Below are positions 1-11,588 of a stretch of DNA of 64,000 bases, one piece after another. The stretch's first letter is position 1; every line of letters begins with the position of its first letter. The DNA is from Hyperoplus lanceolatus. Its lineage: Eukaryota; Chordata; Actinopteri; Uranoscopiformes; Ammodytidae. Position numbers and translations under genes: made by a program. The notes under the pieces were generated by a model. That model was not told where the DNA came from. It did not search any database and saw only the letters and a program-made list of their open reading frames with translations. The stretch spans positions 30,753,501 through 30,817,500 of the forward strand of contig CM049404.1 in assembly GCA_026929865.2 (NCBI GenBank), in the 5' to 3' direction.

Positions 1-270
1 TGATCAAAGGGTTGGCGGTTCGATCCCCGCTCTGCCACCTGTGTCATGGTTGTTGTGTCCTTGGGCAAGACACTTCACCCGACTTGCCTCGTGTGAATGT
101 GTATGACTGCTGTATGTTTGAGGTGGTGGTCGGAGGGGCCGTAGGCGCTGAATGGCAGCCACGCTTCCACCACCGGTATGACTGTGTCTGAAGGAATGGA
201 ACCTGGAACCCTGTAAAGCGCTTTGAGTGCTTAGAAAAGCGCTATATAAACCCAATCCATTATTATTATT
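1..270 (+). mobile_element. tRNA-derived SINE, cut by the window start
   Basis: A Pol III B box (GGTTCGATCCCC) lies near position 17. It is followed by the body 'tccttgggcaagacacttca' and a 3' part with 'aaagcgctttgag' and 'agcgctatataaa', ending in a short (TTA)n tail. The same architecture is complete at 54566-54877, which supports calling it a SINE. The 5' tRNA-like head lies outside the window. Confidence 0.7.
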
Positions 271-351
271 AACTGTGCTGAAGTGTAAGTGTACTGTCTG
301 TTGAGTGTGTGTCTCTGCCCCTGTGTCATTGCCCTGCTGTTGTGTCTGCAG

Positions 352-399
352 ATATCTGTCTGCATCCGCCACTTTGGATGACATTGCCCATTCTGAAGC
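352..399 (+). CDS. tpd52l2: tpd52l2 48-nt in-frame exon, probable cassette
   Basis: The sequence ctgcag precedes position 352 and gtgagt follows 399. The exon reads YLSASATLDDIAHSEA and keeps phase 1 on both sides, so it can be skipped without changing frame (…A|YKKTHETL). Human TPD52L2 has an alternative segment at the same place before YKKT, which supports a cassette role. Transcript evidence is needed to say how often it is used. Confidence 0.75.
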
Positions 400-1403
400 G
401 TGAGTTAACCCTTTTATTGTTTTGTTTATAGATGAGCTAATGGTATAAGCTAAGGTTTCTTTGAGTTTGGGTTGTTTGGGATTTTTATCTATTGTTTGTC
501 TGACTTGCCCTCTTTTTTTTTCTTCTTTTTTTTCTTTTTTTCTTTTGCTTTTGTGATGGTGAGGGTGATTACGAAGCATTTTATGTTCCTGAATTCAAGA
601 AAGTTTTTTTTTTCTGGTGTCTGAAGGCCTAGGCATACTTTCAAACGTGCCTTAACAAAATAGATATTGTACTTATTTTAATTTTTAAAGTACAAGAGCT
701 AATAGTATAAGTTAAGGTTTCTTTTGAGTTTGGGTTTCATTTTGGTGCTTGCTTGTGTAAATTGTCTTTTTTTTTTTTTTTTTAACCTTTATTTATACAG
801 GTAAATCCCATTGAGACCAGAGACTCTTTTGCAAGGGAGACCTGTTCCAATTTACACCTTACCATTCACACACACATTCATACTCTGATAGCAGGCCAAC
901 TATCGACATTCACACGTCTTTTGCTTGTGTGATGGTGAGGGGGTGTGCGGTGTATTTGTATATTTTAAGTTGTTGAATTTAAGCATGTGTTTCTGCCTTA
1001 ACAAAACCAGTTATATATATTGTACTTATTTATTTTAGAGCTAATAGTATAAGGTAAGGTTTCTTTGAGTTAGGGTTTCATTTTGGGACTTTTTTTCTCC
1101 TGTTTGTCTGACCAGCCATCTTGCTTACTTTGCTTTTGTTATGGTGAGGGGGTGTTTGCGGCGTATTTTTATGTTTTTAAGTTGTGTGAATTTAAAGATT
1201 TTTTTTCTGGTCTGTAGGCCTAGGGATACTTTTAAACATTCCTTGCCAAAACGATTGTAATTATTTTAGTTTTTTAGATTCGCTAGATTTTTTGAATAGG
1301 CGCGGCTAAAATCATGAAAGTGTATAGAGGGATTATTTTCCCTCAGTGTGGAAGGTTAACCTTGTGTGTTTATCCCCCATGATTGTGTGTGTGTTGCAAA
1401 TAG

Positions 1404-1492
<89 letters not shown>

Positions 1493-3964
1493 CGAATAGT
1501 TCAACATTTAAGAAATTTGCTTAAATACAGAGAGTGATTCAGATGCTGATACCACTCTGTAGTCTGTGAATTCAATATAAAAAGTTGCTGGGAGGCAGTT
1601 GGCTTATCTAGAGAGACCAGGCTAGTTGTTTCTCTGGCATATGTCAGTGTATAACTGAACTGTGCTATTGAAAAAAGTATAAAGTAAAGTTGTATATTGA
1701 ACAATATTGAACCGCCTTTAACAATCCGTCACTCAATTAACATTTTAACTTGAACATCAGTTTAAATTGAAAGAATTTGTTGTAAATTGTTGTTCAGGAT
1801 CCTTATTTCATCCAGTCTTTAATCCACATAGTTTTAGCATGTTAAAATATGATATATTAATATATCCGTTAGCGTAGTGGATAGAGCGTGTACCATATTG
1901 GCTCAGGCCTTTGTTGCAGTGATCGCGGGTTCAAATCCAACCTGTGGACCTTTACTGCAGGTCATCCCCCCCTCTCTCTCTCTGTCTCCCCATTTTAACT
2001 CTGTACTATCTAGTAAAGCTTGAAAATGCCCAAAAATAATCTTTAAAAAAAACTGAAAATATCTTTTTCCGAATTGGAGACGGCATCAGATAAATTCTGT
2101 AATATTTGTAAAACGTGACAATCCTACAATCACGTCCACTTAATATGCAGATTTTGGAGTCGTCATATTGTCATTTTCATAATGTGCTTCAAAGAATCCA
2201 GCTTCTATTCTGATACCTGATACGTAACCACGCTCTAATATGCTGAGTCATTCCTGCCATCATACTAATGGGTTTCTCTATGGGCTTCCATACAATTAAA
2301 CTGTGATGTAAACTAACTCCTCTTAGACACGGTATAGGCTGGGAAAATGAGTCTCTCTCTTTGTCTGTTTCATAAGATGTAAATATTCAGGATGGTCATT
2401 GTACAATCTCTGGCTATTTTGTGATACAACAGCCTTTTGGCCTAGTTTCCTGTAATGTCTGACTGTATTTTATGTAAATGCCAACTAGGGATGCACTAGT
2501 TAGAATAAGCACTAGATGACTTGCTTTTTTATTTTTCTCTCTCTCTCTCTCTCTCTCTTTTCTTTAAAAAAAAAAAAGTTGTATTACCATGACTATTGTG
2601 GTAAACAGTGTTGCCAAAGCATTATAATATTACTGATAATAATAACAAAAACTCTCTCTTTTCCCCTCCCTCCCTCCCTCCCTTCCACAGATACAAGAAA
2701 ACTCACGAGACCCTCTCCGTGGCGGGGCAGAAGACCAGTGCGGCTCTGACCACAGTGGGCTCAGCCATCACCAGGCGACTGGGAGACATGAGGTACAGTA
2801 CAGAGCCAAAATGGCCGACGCTCCGGGGTCTCTAGGCAATAAGAACAAATGAGCTGAGTATTGACAGTGTTGAAACTGAAAGATCCCAAACTCTTAGGAT
2901 AATTTACAAAAACGGTGAAGCAGATATGGACACTCAGTCCTCTTCACAGCAGACCCGGGTTAGAATCCAGCCCGGGTCGTTCTCTGCATGTCATTGCCCT
3001 CTCTGACACATTTCATCTCTGTCTCTACAAAACTGTCTTAAGAAAAAAATGCCAAAAATTAATATTATTAAAAAAAACTGTTTGAAACCCACTAAACATT
3101 CATTCTTTGTTACACTGTCCACGGCTGTTATTTTGTTCTTGTAGCGCAGACTCTGTGCCAATGTGCTGAACTGGGATCAGCTTCATATTCCCTTGTCCCT
3201 CCACTAGCCTTAGTAGTGCTGTAGATGGGCTGTAGAATCACCCCTAACAGACCCGTGTGTGTGTGTGTGAGACAGTGTGTGTTTGTTGAAACTAAATATA
3301 TTTAATAGTGTTGTTGTCTTAAAATGGTCATTTCACAAACTCCAGGGATGGTTCAATATGATTTAATTTGTTTTATAGATTTACAAAATTAAGTTTTGAA
3401 TTTTTATTTTTTCGGCATTGGAAAAAGCAAGAAAAATAAATAAAATTTAGGACATTTGATTATAATTTATTTGTGTTCTGACATAGTTGGACCATCCCTG
3501 TAATGTAGAAAACGTTCTCTTTTCACCCTGAAATCGAACAACTAACTGTGCTTAAAGGTGCTCCGAGGAACTTTCAGTTTGTGTTAATTCTTGCACCCCC
3601 CTTTGGACAAAAGCGGTAGTGTTTTTACTACGCCAGCTGTTGTTCCTGGGTGAGCGTATATCCATGACAAAGGCATTAAGAAATACTATATAAAAATAGC
3701 ATTCTTTGCACTGATGGTCTCGTTTGCTGTTACATTTAATTCATGATCATCAGAGGAAAAATTAGACTGTTTCAGAAATATTTCAAAGTTCCTCGTAGCA
3801 CCTTTTAACCTTATGTCACAAAGCAATAAGTACTCGAGTGTGATTAAGTGGTGAGAATGAGAAAAAGCATTTAGCTGTGAAGAAAACAAAATGGATTCCG
3901 AATCTTCACTGACTCCTTCACGTCGAACTCATCTCTGTGACTCACACAAGCATTAGTCATTATA

Positions 3965-4008
<44 letters not shown>

Positions 4009-5978
4009 CATTGGATTCTCATAAATTACATTCGCACTAACATCTCATTTCAGCAGTTTTTGACGAGGGATGTGAACTATATATTTCGACTCAACGACCA
4101 ATTTTCAAATCGTGCTCAAGTCAACTCTAAAAATAGAAATCAGAAAACTAGATTACAAAACTGCAGTGCAAATAATGAAGCATAAAGTTTGATGTTAAAT
4201 CATCTTACAAACAAACAAACAAACAAACAAACAAACACCCAAAGCTTTCGTCAGAGCAAAGCAGTGTGGCTGATTTTTACTGTGAAACCGTTTCAGTGTG
4301 ACTTGGTGGCTAAGATGATAGTCGGAGATATTCTGCACGTTAGCGACTTCAAGGGGAAAGGCTTCAGTGATTTTTATGTTTTAATTTCTCCATCCCAAAT
4401 TCACAGTCATGTCACCAAACAAAACACAATGCCATGTCGTTGAACAATGACTGTGCAACTAGAGAAAATGTCCATTGAAACAGCCGCCTTCCCTCTGTAA
4501 GATTCTCTTTACAACCAACAATGTTTTAATCACCACCGACGCATGGACAGCATTAAATTAAAAACTTTAATTTTAATTTTAATTTTTTTTTTTTTTACAC
4601 ATTCTGAGGTCTGAACATTTATGGCAACAACAGTAGTGTTGCTTAAAGGAAAAGCGCATTTTGAACTTTATTTTCAGCACCATAACTTCCCCCTCCCCCG
4701 ACAAATAAAGACACACGCAAACTAGGCCTACATCGATCAACTAGTTAAAGACCTCCTTCACCAGTGGGAATATGAAGGTGTATTGAACTCTTGAGATCCT
4801 ATGTAGTATAAATGTGGAAATATTTTTAGAAATCGGTTCATCCTAGCCTGAGAAAAGGCAGAAAGAGTGTTTTATGGTCTCACTGTCTAACCCTACAGTT
4901 TGCCCAGTTGTAATTTTTGCACATTCATACTACGTAGGATCTCAGAGTTCGATACACCTTCATATTCCCACTGGTGAAGTAGGCCTTTAATCTTAACAAT
5001 AATAATTTGTTCACATCCCTAGTTTTGACCTGTTTTACTCCGTTTGTCTGCGATGTCCGTCCCTGCATGTTGCATGTTTACGACCCATATGTTTCCCTGT
5101 AATAATTCACCCTATTTTTTCATGTACATTTTTCCTTTATTTATCCTCAAAAGATCAATTGTGGGGTGGACCTCATTTACAATGGTGTCCAGTAATATAA
5201 TCCAATCTTATTTCCTTTATCTCTTGTTTTTAAATGTCCATATTTTTGCGTGTGTGCCCTGACTCCTAACGCTGCTTCTTGAGGCTCACGCTCTCTCTCC
5301 TTGTTTTGTTTTGTTTTGTTTTCTTGCTGCCTTGGTTTCTCCTGCAGAGCGCTTCCTTTCTCTAATTCCTTTAGGTAAGAACAACATTTCCTGTTAGAAC
5401 AAACCGACGGTCATGTGGACTGAAATTTAAAGGTGGAGTCAGTGATTCTGGAGAACGCTTGTTGTCAAAATCACTTTTTAGTCAAAATCAGTGAATATCT
5501 CCTCACGATCCACTACCTGTCTGTACTGTGCGTGTGTGCGCTGGAAACAATACACCCTTTGTTAACATACCAGTTTACAGAACCTAGGCTGTGTATTAAC
5601 AAGATTTTAGTATTTTTTTTTTTGGAGAATTTTGTGGATTTTTTTTTTTCAGCGCACACACAGTACAGACAGGTAGTGTATAGAAGATATTCACTGATTT
5701 TTGTCAAACGTTCTCCAGAATCACTGACTCCACCTTTAATAACACAGGAAAGAATATGTAATTCATCATAGAGGTTCAGCTCGGACAGTTTTGCTATTTC
5801 TCCCTTAGTGCCATTTACTTTTGTTTTTTTAGACTTAAAAAACTTTGCATCCTGTGTTATTTGAAACCCTAATATTTATGTATATCTTTTTTTTTTATCG
5901 TTAATTTACATTAAGTTCTATCAATTTGGAGGCCTAACACTACTTTAACTGGTGTATTAATTGTGTGTGTGTGCGTGC

Positions 5979-6022
<44 letters not shown>

Positions 6023-8329
6023 ACAGCTTGCTTGCTTTATAACACTTGCACTTCTGTCTCCTCTCTTTCTAACTCTTACAAAGTAGCAACTATTCCATTC
6101 GCCAATCGATAAGTATGCCCGCCATGAGGTAACGTAACTCAAGCTACTGATTCCCCCCATGCTGTGTACTGTCTTTACTATATGTCTGGTACTGTGCTGC
6201 ATATCATTTCTTAACTGAGTTACAGTGCCCTCAAAGTATTGGAACAGTGAGGCCAATTATAAGGTCTTATTAACTTTAATTTATTTTAAGTCTTATCTGT
6301 TCCAATACCTTTGCTCACCCAAACATTTTGGTGTTCCTTTACAAATAATGCTATCTTCTCAGTTGTGTATCAGATCCAGATGTAAATACCTGGAAATGAA
6401 AGCTGAAATGTTGATCTATTGTCTCATATTCATATTTTGGTGTCAAACCCAAATGTTTCCAGTCTACAGCAACAATAAAGGAATTGGCCCTCACTGTTCC
6501 AATACTTTTGGAGGGCACTGCATATTACGTTTAGCCAAGGTTGCTCTTGCTTCATGTTATTATCATTTTAAATTTATTTTAAAATCTGAATTTTTAGCTT
6601 GTCAAGTTTACAATTTTCTTTTTTCATTTGCAGCTATTGAAATACACAAATTGAGTACCGTACTTTTCGGACTATAAGCCGCAACTTTTCCCCCATTTTT
6701 GGACCCTGTTATTCCACAGCACAGTATATGTTCTGTAGCTAGTCTACTATTGCACTAAATGGTGACACTTGAATACGTTATGCAAATATGCAACTTGTTT
6801 GTTAAAATGTTAATAAATGGGAGCTTCCTCAAGCAGCCATCTCTTTCCCCGACAATCCCCTCTGTGCACCAACTCTTACATATGGTGATTAAACATTATA
6901 ACAGCTGCGGTTTATAGTCCAGTGCGGTTTATAGTCCAGTGCGGCTTATAGTCCAGTGCGGCTTATAGTCCAGTGCGGTTTATAGTCCAGTGCGGCTTAT
7001 AGTCCAGTGCGGCTTATAGTCCAGTGCGGCTTATAGTCCAGTGCGGCTTATAGTGCGGAAAATACGGTGAATGTCGACCAGCATGAATGTTTATTGTTGT
7101 TTATTTTTAACTCATGTTTTTGCTTGTGAAGTTTTTCAATGTGATGTAACCTGTGGTGTTCAAATATGAAATGCAGAATTAACTTATGTCACTTTTTGGA
7201 GTCAATTTATAACTTAAAAGGTTCTTTTCCGATGTGTTTTCCTGTTTTCAACTGGACATTTTTATAATGTTTGTGAGAATATATCAGCTGAAATCATATT
7301 TTACAATTTTCTGTGCACTCTGAGCAAAATGATGTGTCCATGTTAGTTTAGTTTATGCTTTGTAGCAGATTATATGGCAGATACGTTTCATTGCAAATTA
7401 AGCAAAAAACCATCAAGAAATTCACTCATTCTGAAAATGCAAATTATTATTATTATTATTTCATTTAAAATATAAGGTTCAATGTTTTGCTTCCATCATC
7501 TGGAGTAAACAGTTAAACTTGCCTGTTTTAATAGCCATGTTATTGTTGTATATAACGTTAACATAAGTGTGTGTGTTTGTGAACGTAACATTGTGTGTTT
7601 TCCGTGTTGCAGGAACTCGGCGACCTTCAAGTCCTTTGAGGATAAAATGGGAAACCTGAAGGTGAATCAACCTCAACAGCTCTAATGTAACTATGACAAC
7701 AAAATCAAAACAAGCTGTTTGACACTTCAGATTATTTACTAACTACTAATTGTGTTGAAATGTGTGATAATATGTGAATTTCATATAAAGAAAAAAACAA
7801 GGCAAGACAATTTTAACGGCCTTACACGTTTTTATATATAGTATAGTGGGCGTCCTGGGGAAATGCACCTGTTGGAAGACCAAGAAGAAGAAGTACTATA
7901 GAATAAATAACTAAATACATCTTCACCTCATCACTTGATATTGTGGAAAGACTTGAGGCAGTGGTGGATGATGCCTTCTTGAGTAACTATAGCTTCTTGT
8001 CCTTGAAGGCCACCGTAGCTTCTGTGAATTCTCCCCAAAGTGAGGGGTTAGCAAGGGAGCGTTGACATAGACTAAAATCTGCTTATACATTTGAGACACG
8101 ATGATGGATTTTTAATGGGCTCTACCCAACTGTTAACAGCTTCGGGAAACGGAAACCGCGATGAGTCATAAACGTACATTAACACTGACCGATCAATAAC
8201 ACTCTGCTCTCTCTCTCTTTCGCTGTCTTTCTCTCTGTCTCTCTCTCTCGCTCTCTTTCTCACTCGCTCTCTCCCTCCCTCTCTCTCTTTCGCTCTTTCC
8301 CTCTCTTTCCCTCTCGCTGTCTCTCTCCC

Positions 8330-8376
<47 letters not shown>

Positions 8377-8524
8377 GTACATAAGTTATACAAAAATAGA
8401 ATGTTAAAAATGCAATAGTGGTAATGTATAGAAAATAACAGAAAGTAAGAAATAATAGTCCAATAGAGATGTTTAAATTAATCTAAAAAGTTAAAGCTAC
8501 ATTTTATCTGAATAATAATAATCC

Positions 8525-8607
<83 letters not shown>

Positions 8608-8732
8608 GTCTCTCTCTCTATGTCTCTCTCTCTCTCTCTGTCCAGTATAAGGTTGCGGGCCCCAAAGGGAATGGAGAAGCCGTCAGCTCCTCGACCGAAA
8701 CCACCCCGACTCAGGAGAATCCGCCATTTTGA
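352..8732 (+). CDS. tpd52l2: tumor protein D52-like 2 (TPD54 family), 3' half of the gene
   Basis: Exons visible: 352-399, 2691-2792, 5348-5374, 7613-7661 and 8646-8732 (stop TGA at 8730-8732). All junctions are GT-AG and the frame is continuous. The second exon encodes YKKTHETLSVAGQKTSAALT followed by TVGSAITRRLGDMR; the fourth encodes NSATFKSFEDKMGNLK; the last encodes 28 residues ending in ENPPF. As I recall the families, SATFKSFED and a C-terminal PF fit TPD52L2 better than TPD52 or TPD52L1. These are small cytosolic coiled-coil proteins linked to vesicle traffic; human TPD54 marks small intracellular transport vesicles. The coiled-coil N-terminus and start codon lie upstream of the window. 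Introns are full of SINEs, MITEs and microsatellites. I cannot tell whether this is the a or b paralogue of fish. Confidence 0.9.
425..1300 (+). repeat. Imperfect threefold direct repeat inside a tpd52l2 intron
   Basis: A unit of about 250-300 bp starting 'gagctaatggtataag…aaggtttctttgag' occurs near 432, 685 and 1034. Each unit continues into 'ttttg…atggtgaggg' and a 'gaattyaag' stretch. The middle unit is split by the unrelated insertion at 777-925. Confidence 0.7.
777..925 (+). repeat. Dispersed repeat inserted in the intronic triplication
   Basis: Begins with poly(T) and 'acctttatttatacaggtaa', then 'cattgagaccagagactctt', ending near 'cacattcatactctgata'. A close relative occurs at 48640-48775. 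It interrupts the middle unit of the 425-1300 repeat. The superfamily is not recognised. Confidence 0.6.
1406..1491. repeat. (GT)n microsatellite
   Basis: About 85 bp of uninterrupted GT dinucleotides in a tpd52l2 intron. The intron from 400 to 2690 otherwise holds only repeats and AT-rich sequence. Confidence 0.97.
1863..2052 (+). mobile_element. tRNA-derived SINE, second family
   Basis: A-box-like 'tagcgtagtggatagagc' and B-box-like 'gcgggttcaaatcc' are followed by a CT-rich stretch and a 3' end 'aaagcttgaaaatgcc' plus poly(A). The same element occurs in reverse orientation at 32325-32512. Confidence 0.75.
2939..3080 (+). mobile_element. Truncated tRNA-type SINE
   Basis: Contains 'agacccgggttagaatcc' (B-box-like) followed by 'gggtcgttctctgcatgtca', a CT-rich stretch and 'aaaaatgcc' plus A-rich tail. 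Close relatives lie at 37930-38090, 31773-31895 and, reversed, 39475-39655. Confidence 0.6.
3552..3808. mobile_element. TTAA-flanked MITE, family 2
   Basis: Terminal inverted repeats: TTAAAGGTGCTCCGAGGAAC at the left and the reverse complement of a near-identical sequence at the right, ending TTAA. The inside carries the 'gtagtgtttttactacgcca' block. Other copies: 12725-12905 (deleted), 22601-22857, 30461-30640 (partial), 35881-36130 and 37148-37390. Confidence 0.85.
4745..4990. mobile_element. TTAA-flanked MITE, family 3
   Basis: Palindromic element whose ends read TTAAAGACCTCCTTCACCAG and, reversed, TTAAAGGCCTACTTCACCAG. Related copies: 10986-11225, 18300-18625, 25014-25157, with fragments near 21190-21360 and 32750-32820. 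Confidence 0.8.
5348..5374 (+). CDS. tpd52l2: tpd52l2 27-nt micro-exon, probable cassette
   Basis: Flanked by ctcctgcag and gtaaga. Joining AG|…|AG gives MR-ALPFSNSFR-NSATFK, inserting nine residues in frame between LGDMR and NSATFKSFED. The human TPD54 long isoform carries a related AHPFSHSF insert at exactly this point, so this tiny exon is very likely real and alternatively spliced. Confidence 0.8.
5427..5739. mobile_element. TTAA-flanked MITE, family 1
   Basis: Long inverted repeats beginning TTAAAGGTGGAGTCAGTGAT at the left and the same sequence reversed at the right. Most of the element is a near palindrome. Other copies: 11337-11588, 41076-41236, 43565-43793, 54541-55213 (interrupted), 57586-57746, 57990-58155 and 60501-60722. 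Confidence 0.85.
5962..6020. repeat. (GT)n microsatellite with GC interruptions
   Basis: GT repeats interrupted by 'gcgtgcgc'. No other feature is seen beside it in the intron. Confidence 0.95.
6223..6520. mobile_element. Tc1/mariner-type MITE
   Basis: About 298 bp with inverted repeats of roughly 36 bp starting CAGTGCCCTC. The left end is preceded by TA; the right flank reads CATA, so one copy of the TA duplication has probably mutated. The interior is non-coding and AT-rich. Confidence 0.75.
6658..7067. mobile_element. MITE ending CCGTA(T/C)TTTTC with internal tandem array
   Basis: The left end reads CCGTACTTTTCGGACTATAA and the right end is the reverse complement of CCGTATTTTCCGCACTATAA. 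TA precedes the left end. The right-hand inverted repeat has expanded into the tandem array at 6905-7050. Confidence 0.75.
6905..7050 (+). repeat. 17-bp tandem repeat, about 8.5 copies
   Basis: The unit is GTGCGGCTTATAGTCCA, with GGTTTAT variants in some copies. The unit is part of the MITE terminus, so the array grew by slippage or unequal exchange from the right inverted repeat. Confidence 0.9.
7813..7985. repeat. Dispersed repeat shared with an RBL-C intron
   Basis: 'tacacgtttttatatatagt…gtgggcgtcctg' through 'gaggcagtggtggatgatgc' recurs almost unchanged at 29377-29545. No inverted repeats or coding capacity were seen. Confidence 0.75.
8203..8645 (+). repeat. CT-rich and (CTGT)n tract running into the last tpd52l2 acceptor
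   Basis: A long CT-rich tract (8203-8371) is followed, after a 150-bp AT-rich gap, by about 19 CTGT units (8524-8600) and a (CT)n stretch ending tctgtccag at 8645. The microsatellite itself forms the polypyrimidine tract of the terminal exon. Confidence 0.95.
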
Positions 8733-9758
8733 AAAAAATCATCATCTTCTTCCTCCTTCACTCCTCCTTCTGTCTCTCCTCTTCGCTGCCACTCTCCTCA
8801 CAACCCGAGACTGTAACTGTTACCACCATGACGTCATCGCACAGTTAACCCCTACACGCACACACACTCGCACTCGCACTCGCACTCACACTCACAGACA
8901 CACACACACACACACCTCACCAACGCAACAAAACCCTTGCGTTTCATTGGTTGTTGCTGGTTACCGCGGCAAACGGAATTCTGGAAAGGGAAATGTTTTG
9001 TTGATGTTCTAAACTCAGTCATTTACAGGTCTTGCTTTCGTTACATCACTTTTACCGCCATGCCTTCTCCTCGTCCTGCCATGTTAGGATCCCGCCATTT
9101 TGTCAAGTCAGAATACAGACATAGGACACACTTTAAACAGGTTTCAAGCAGCCAATAACGAGATATTTTTTCAGTTTTTAACGTAATAAAAGCTGATAAT
9201 CTAGTTATTTGCCAAAAAACGTCAAGTAACATTTCTGAACAAATAGCTTTTTGCCCGTAATCTTAACAAGTTATTACACTACTGGCAGTAACGGTAAGGC
9301 TAAGTGTCATTAAAGTACCATGAACTTTATAACCAATAAATTCAACTTAAATAAAGTGATATAGGCAACTACATTATTGCCTTTTTATCACATTAAAAAC
9401 TGAAAAATGTGTACATTTTTTGGCCGCTGCGAAGTTGTGACTGTTTCAGTAGATCAACTGGCTAAAGACAAATGCTGAAAAGATTCTTTAAACAAAATGC
9501 GAAATCTCACATTAAACACTCCGATTGTGTTTTTTCGTAAAGTTGCATTGTTGGGCCCTTAAACAAGAGTTTAGGACCCAGGCTTAAAAGGTGGAGGGTT
9601 CATTTCAGTGGTTGATTATGCGCTACGTTAACCTACAAGCTGAATGGTCTTGCTTATCATGTATCTCAATCTAAATGCATTTACACTGTGAGCCGCTGCT
9701 ACTGTCTACACTAGTGTCGCGGGATAAACCAGGTTTGGTTGCTAGGGGACTCAACCAG

Positions 9759-10048
9759 CCCTGCGTTCCAAATCACATACTTTTTCTTTTTACTACACTA
9801 CATACTAAAGTACAGACGAGTTTTAGGGCCACAGACGGGAGAGAGAGAAAAAAATCAGATAAGGAAGTTTTCTTTTCATTATGTCAAGAAATGTCCAGAA
9901 TAAAGACGAATACTACAAAATGCTATTGGAGTTAGTGGGGCATTTATGTATTTTCAGCATACTGCATTTGACGTGAATGTATTGGGACATCCTAAATCTT
10001 TTTCTGGCATACTGAATAGTAGGGAAGTATGTGATTTGGAACGCAGGG
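9759..10048. mobile_element. Palindromic MITE (CCCTGCGTTCC ends)
   Basis: The left end CCCTGCGTTCCAAATCACAT is matched by its reverse complement at the right end. The same family at 47545-48895 is broken up by later insertions. Outside it, 'aggtttggttgctagggg' (9731) and 'aggtttggttattagggg' (10050) form a flanking direct repeat. Confidence 0.8.
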
Positions 10049-10324
10049 CAGGTTTGGTTATTAGGGGCCTTCACTCACTGGTTTAAAGCTCAGTACTTTG
10101 AATGGGGAGGAGGGAGGTATTTAAAAAAAATGCTTTATGGAACAATGTATTGTGAATTTAAATGGCACAATTCGAAAACATGTTCACTTCTTTATGTAGT
10201 AACATCTGCTTTATATATACTCTGCCATTTGTAATAAATTATTAAATCATGTGGTAGCTCTTTTTTTTTTTTTTTTTTTTTTTAAACTAACGTATAGCAT
10301 GACGCATTGTTATAACCAGCCAAG

Positions 10325-10521
<197 letters not shown>

Positions 10522-10985
10522 CCTACCTACCTTCAAGCAAGCTAACAGGGTTTCAAAATATTAGTTTAGAAAAGGACACATTGTGTAATAATTTACTACA
10601 AAGTGCAGAGACATTTCTCACATATGACATTCAGGCTGTTTGTTACAAAATGAAGTGAAAATGTATTGAATTTTGACATTTTATCACATAATACATTGTA
10701 ACAAGGCAGCAGCCAGAACATCTCAACCCTTCTTATCCCTTTTACTGCTACATGCATGTGCATAGTTCATCTCACCAACAACGCAAAGACCAGCCAAGTC
10801 TTGTGTTTAAAAAAAAAAACTATTTAAAAAAAAAAAAAAAAAAAAAAAAAGCACCCTAGGATGTACAATAAAAAAATAAAAAACCTTAAACCATTTTGTA
10901 TTAAAACTATTTTACACTGCTTTGCATAAAGTTTTTACATAACTTTTATCAATATGTAATAAATATATATTATGAATTAAGTCTA

Positions 10986-11225
10986 TTAAAGGCCTTTCTG
11001 GGAATTGAGGTTATTGAATTCTATCTATGAAGTATAAATGTGCAAAAAAAAATAGAAATTGGTTCATCCTAGCCTGAGAAAGGCAGAAAGAGTGTTTTAT
11101 GGTCTCACTGTCTAACCCTACCTTTCTCTTACTGTGATGTCACAATTTTTTTTGCACATTTATACTACATAGGATCTCAGAATTCAATACGCCTTCATAT
11201 TACCACCGGTGAAGTAGGCCTTTAA
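10986..11225. mobile_element. TTAA-flanked MITE, family 3
   Basis: Left TTAAAGGCC and right GGCCTTTAA, with the family-3 core 'ggttcatcctagcctgagaa'. About 240 bp. Confidence 0.75.
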
Positions 11226-11336
11226 GTCACTGAGGCTGCCGGATGGTGGTTGTCAGGTTGGGAGGTTGAGGTTTAAAAAAAAAAAGCAAGATGGAGGCTG
11301 GAGATAAAGAAGGAACATTATCAAACTGGTTTCATT

Positions 11337-11588
11337 TTAAAGGTGGAGTCAGTGATTCTGGGGAAGGCTTGTTGTCAAAATCAAAGCGTATGTCAACAAA
11401 GGAGGGCCCACTGTAGCTAGCAACGTGCCCATTTACAGAGCCTAGGATGTGTATTATTAACACTGGATTTTTTTTTTCAGCACACACAGTACAGACAGGT
11501 AGTGGATCATGAGGAGATATTCACTGATTTTGACAAAAAAGTGATTTTGACAACAAGTGTTCTCCAGAATCACTGACTCCACCTTTAA
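11337..11588. mobile_element. TTAA-flanked MITE, family 1
   Basis: TTAAAGGTGGAGTCAGTGAT at the left and its inverse at the right. Shorter than the 5427-5739 copy because the middle is reduced. Confidence 0.85.

Larger units (their letters stand above)
2793..5347 (+). other. tpd52l2 intron
   Basis: No additional coding exon was found. The interval holds a partial SINE (2939-3080), two palindromic TTAA-flanked MITEs (3552-3808 and 4745-4990), a (TG)n tract (3967-4007) and a short (ACAA)n tract near 4209-4236. Confidence 0.6.

Noticed and set aside
4-579. 191-codon minus-strand frame at the window start
   Set aside because: Crosses a SINE, a tpd52l2 exon on the opposite strand and poly(T) tracts; His/Lys-rich low-complexity product.
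5433-5771. 112-codon frame on the plus strand
   Set aside because: Lies within the palindromic family-1 MITE at 5427-5739; the same 'protein' fragments appear in every copy of the repeat on both strands.
6225-6677. 150-codon frame
   Set aside because: Starts in one MITE and runs into AT-rich intron; no recognisable domain or splice logic.
6905-7050. CRISPR-like regular repeat
   Set aside because: The 17-bp units are head to tail with no spacers, within a eukaryotic MITE.
8072-8393. Arg/Glu-rich frames on the minus strand
   Set aside because: Produced by the CT-rich tract upstream of the last tpd52l2 exon.
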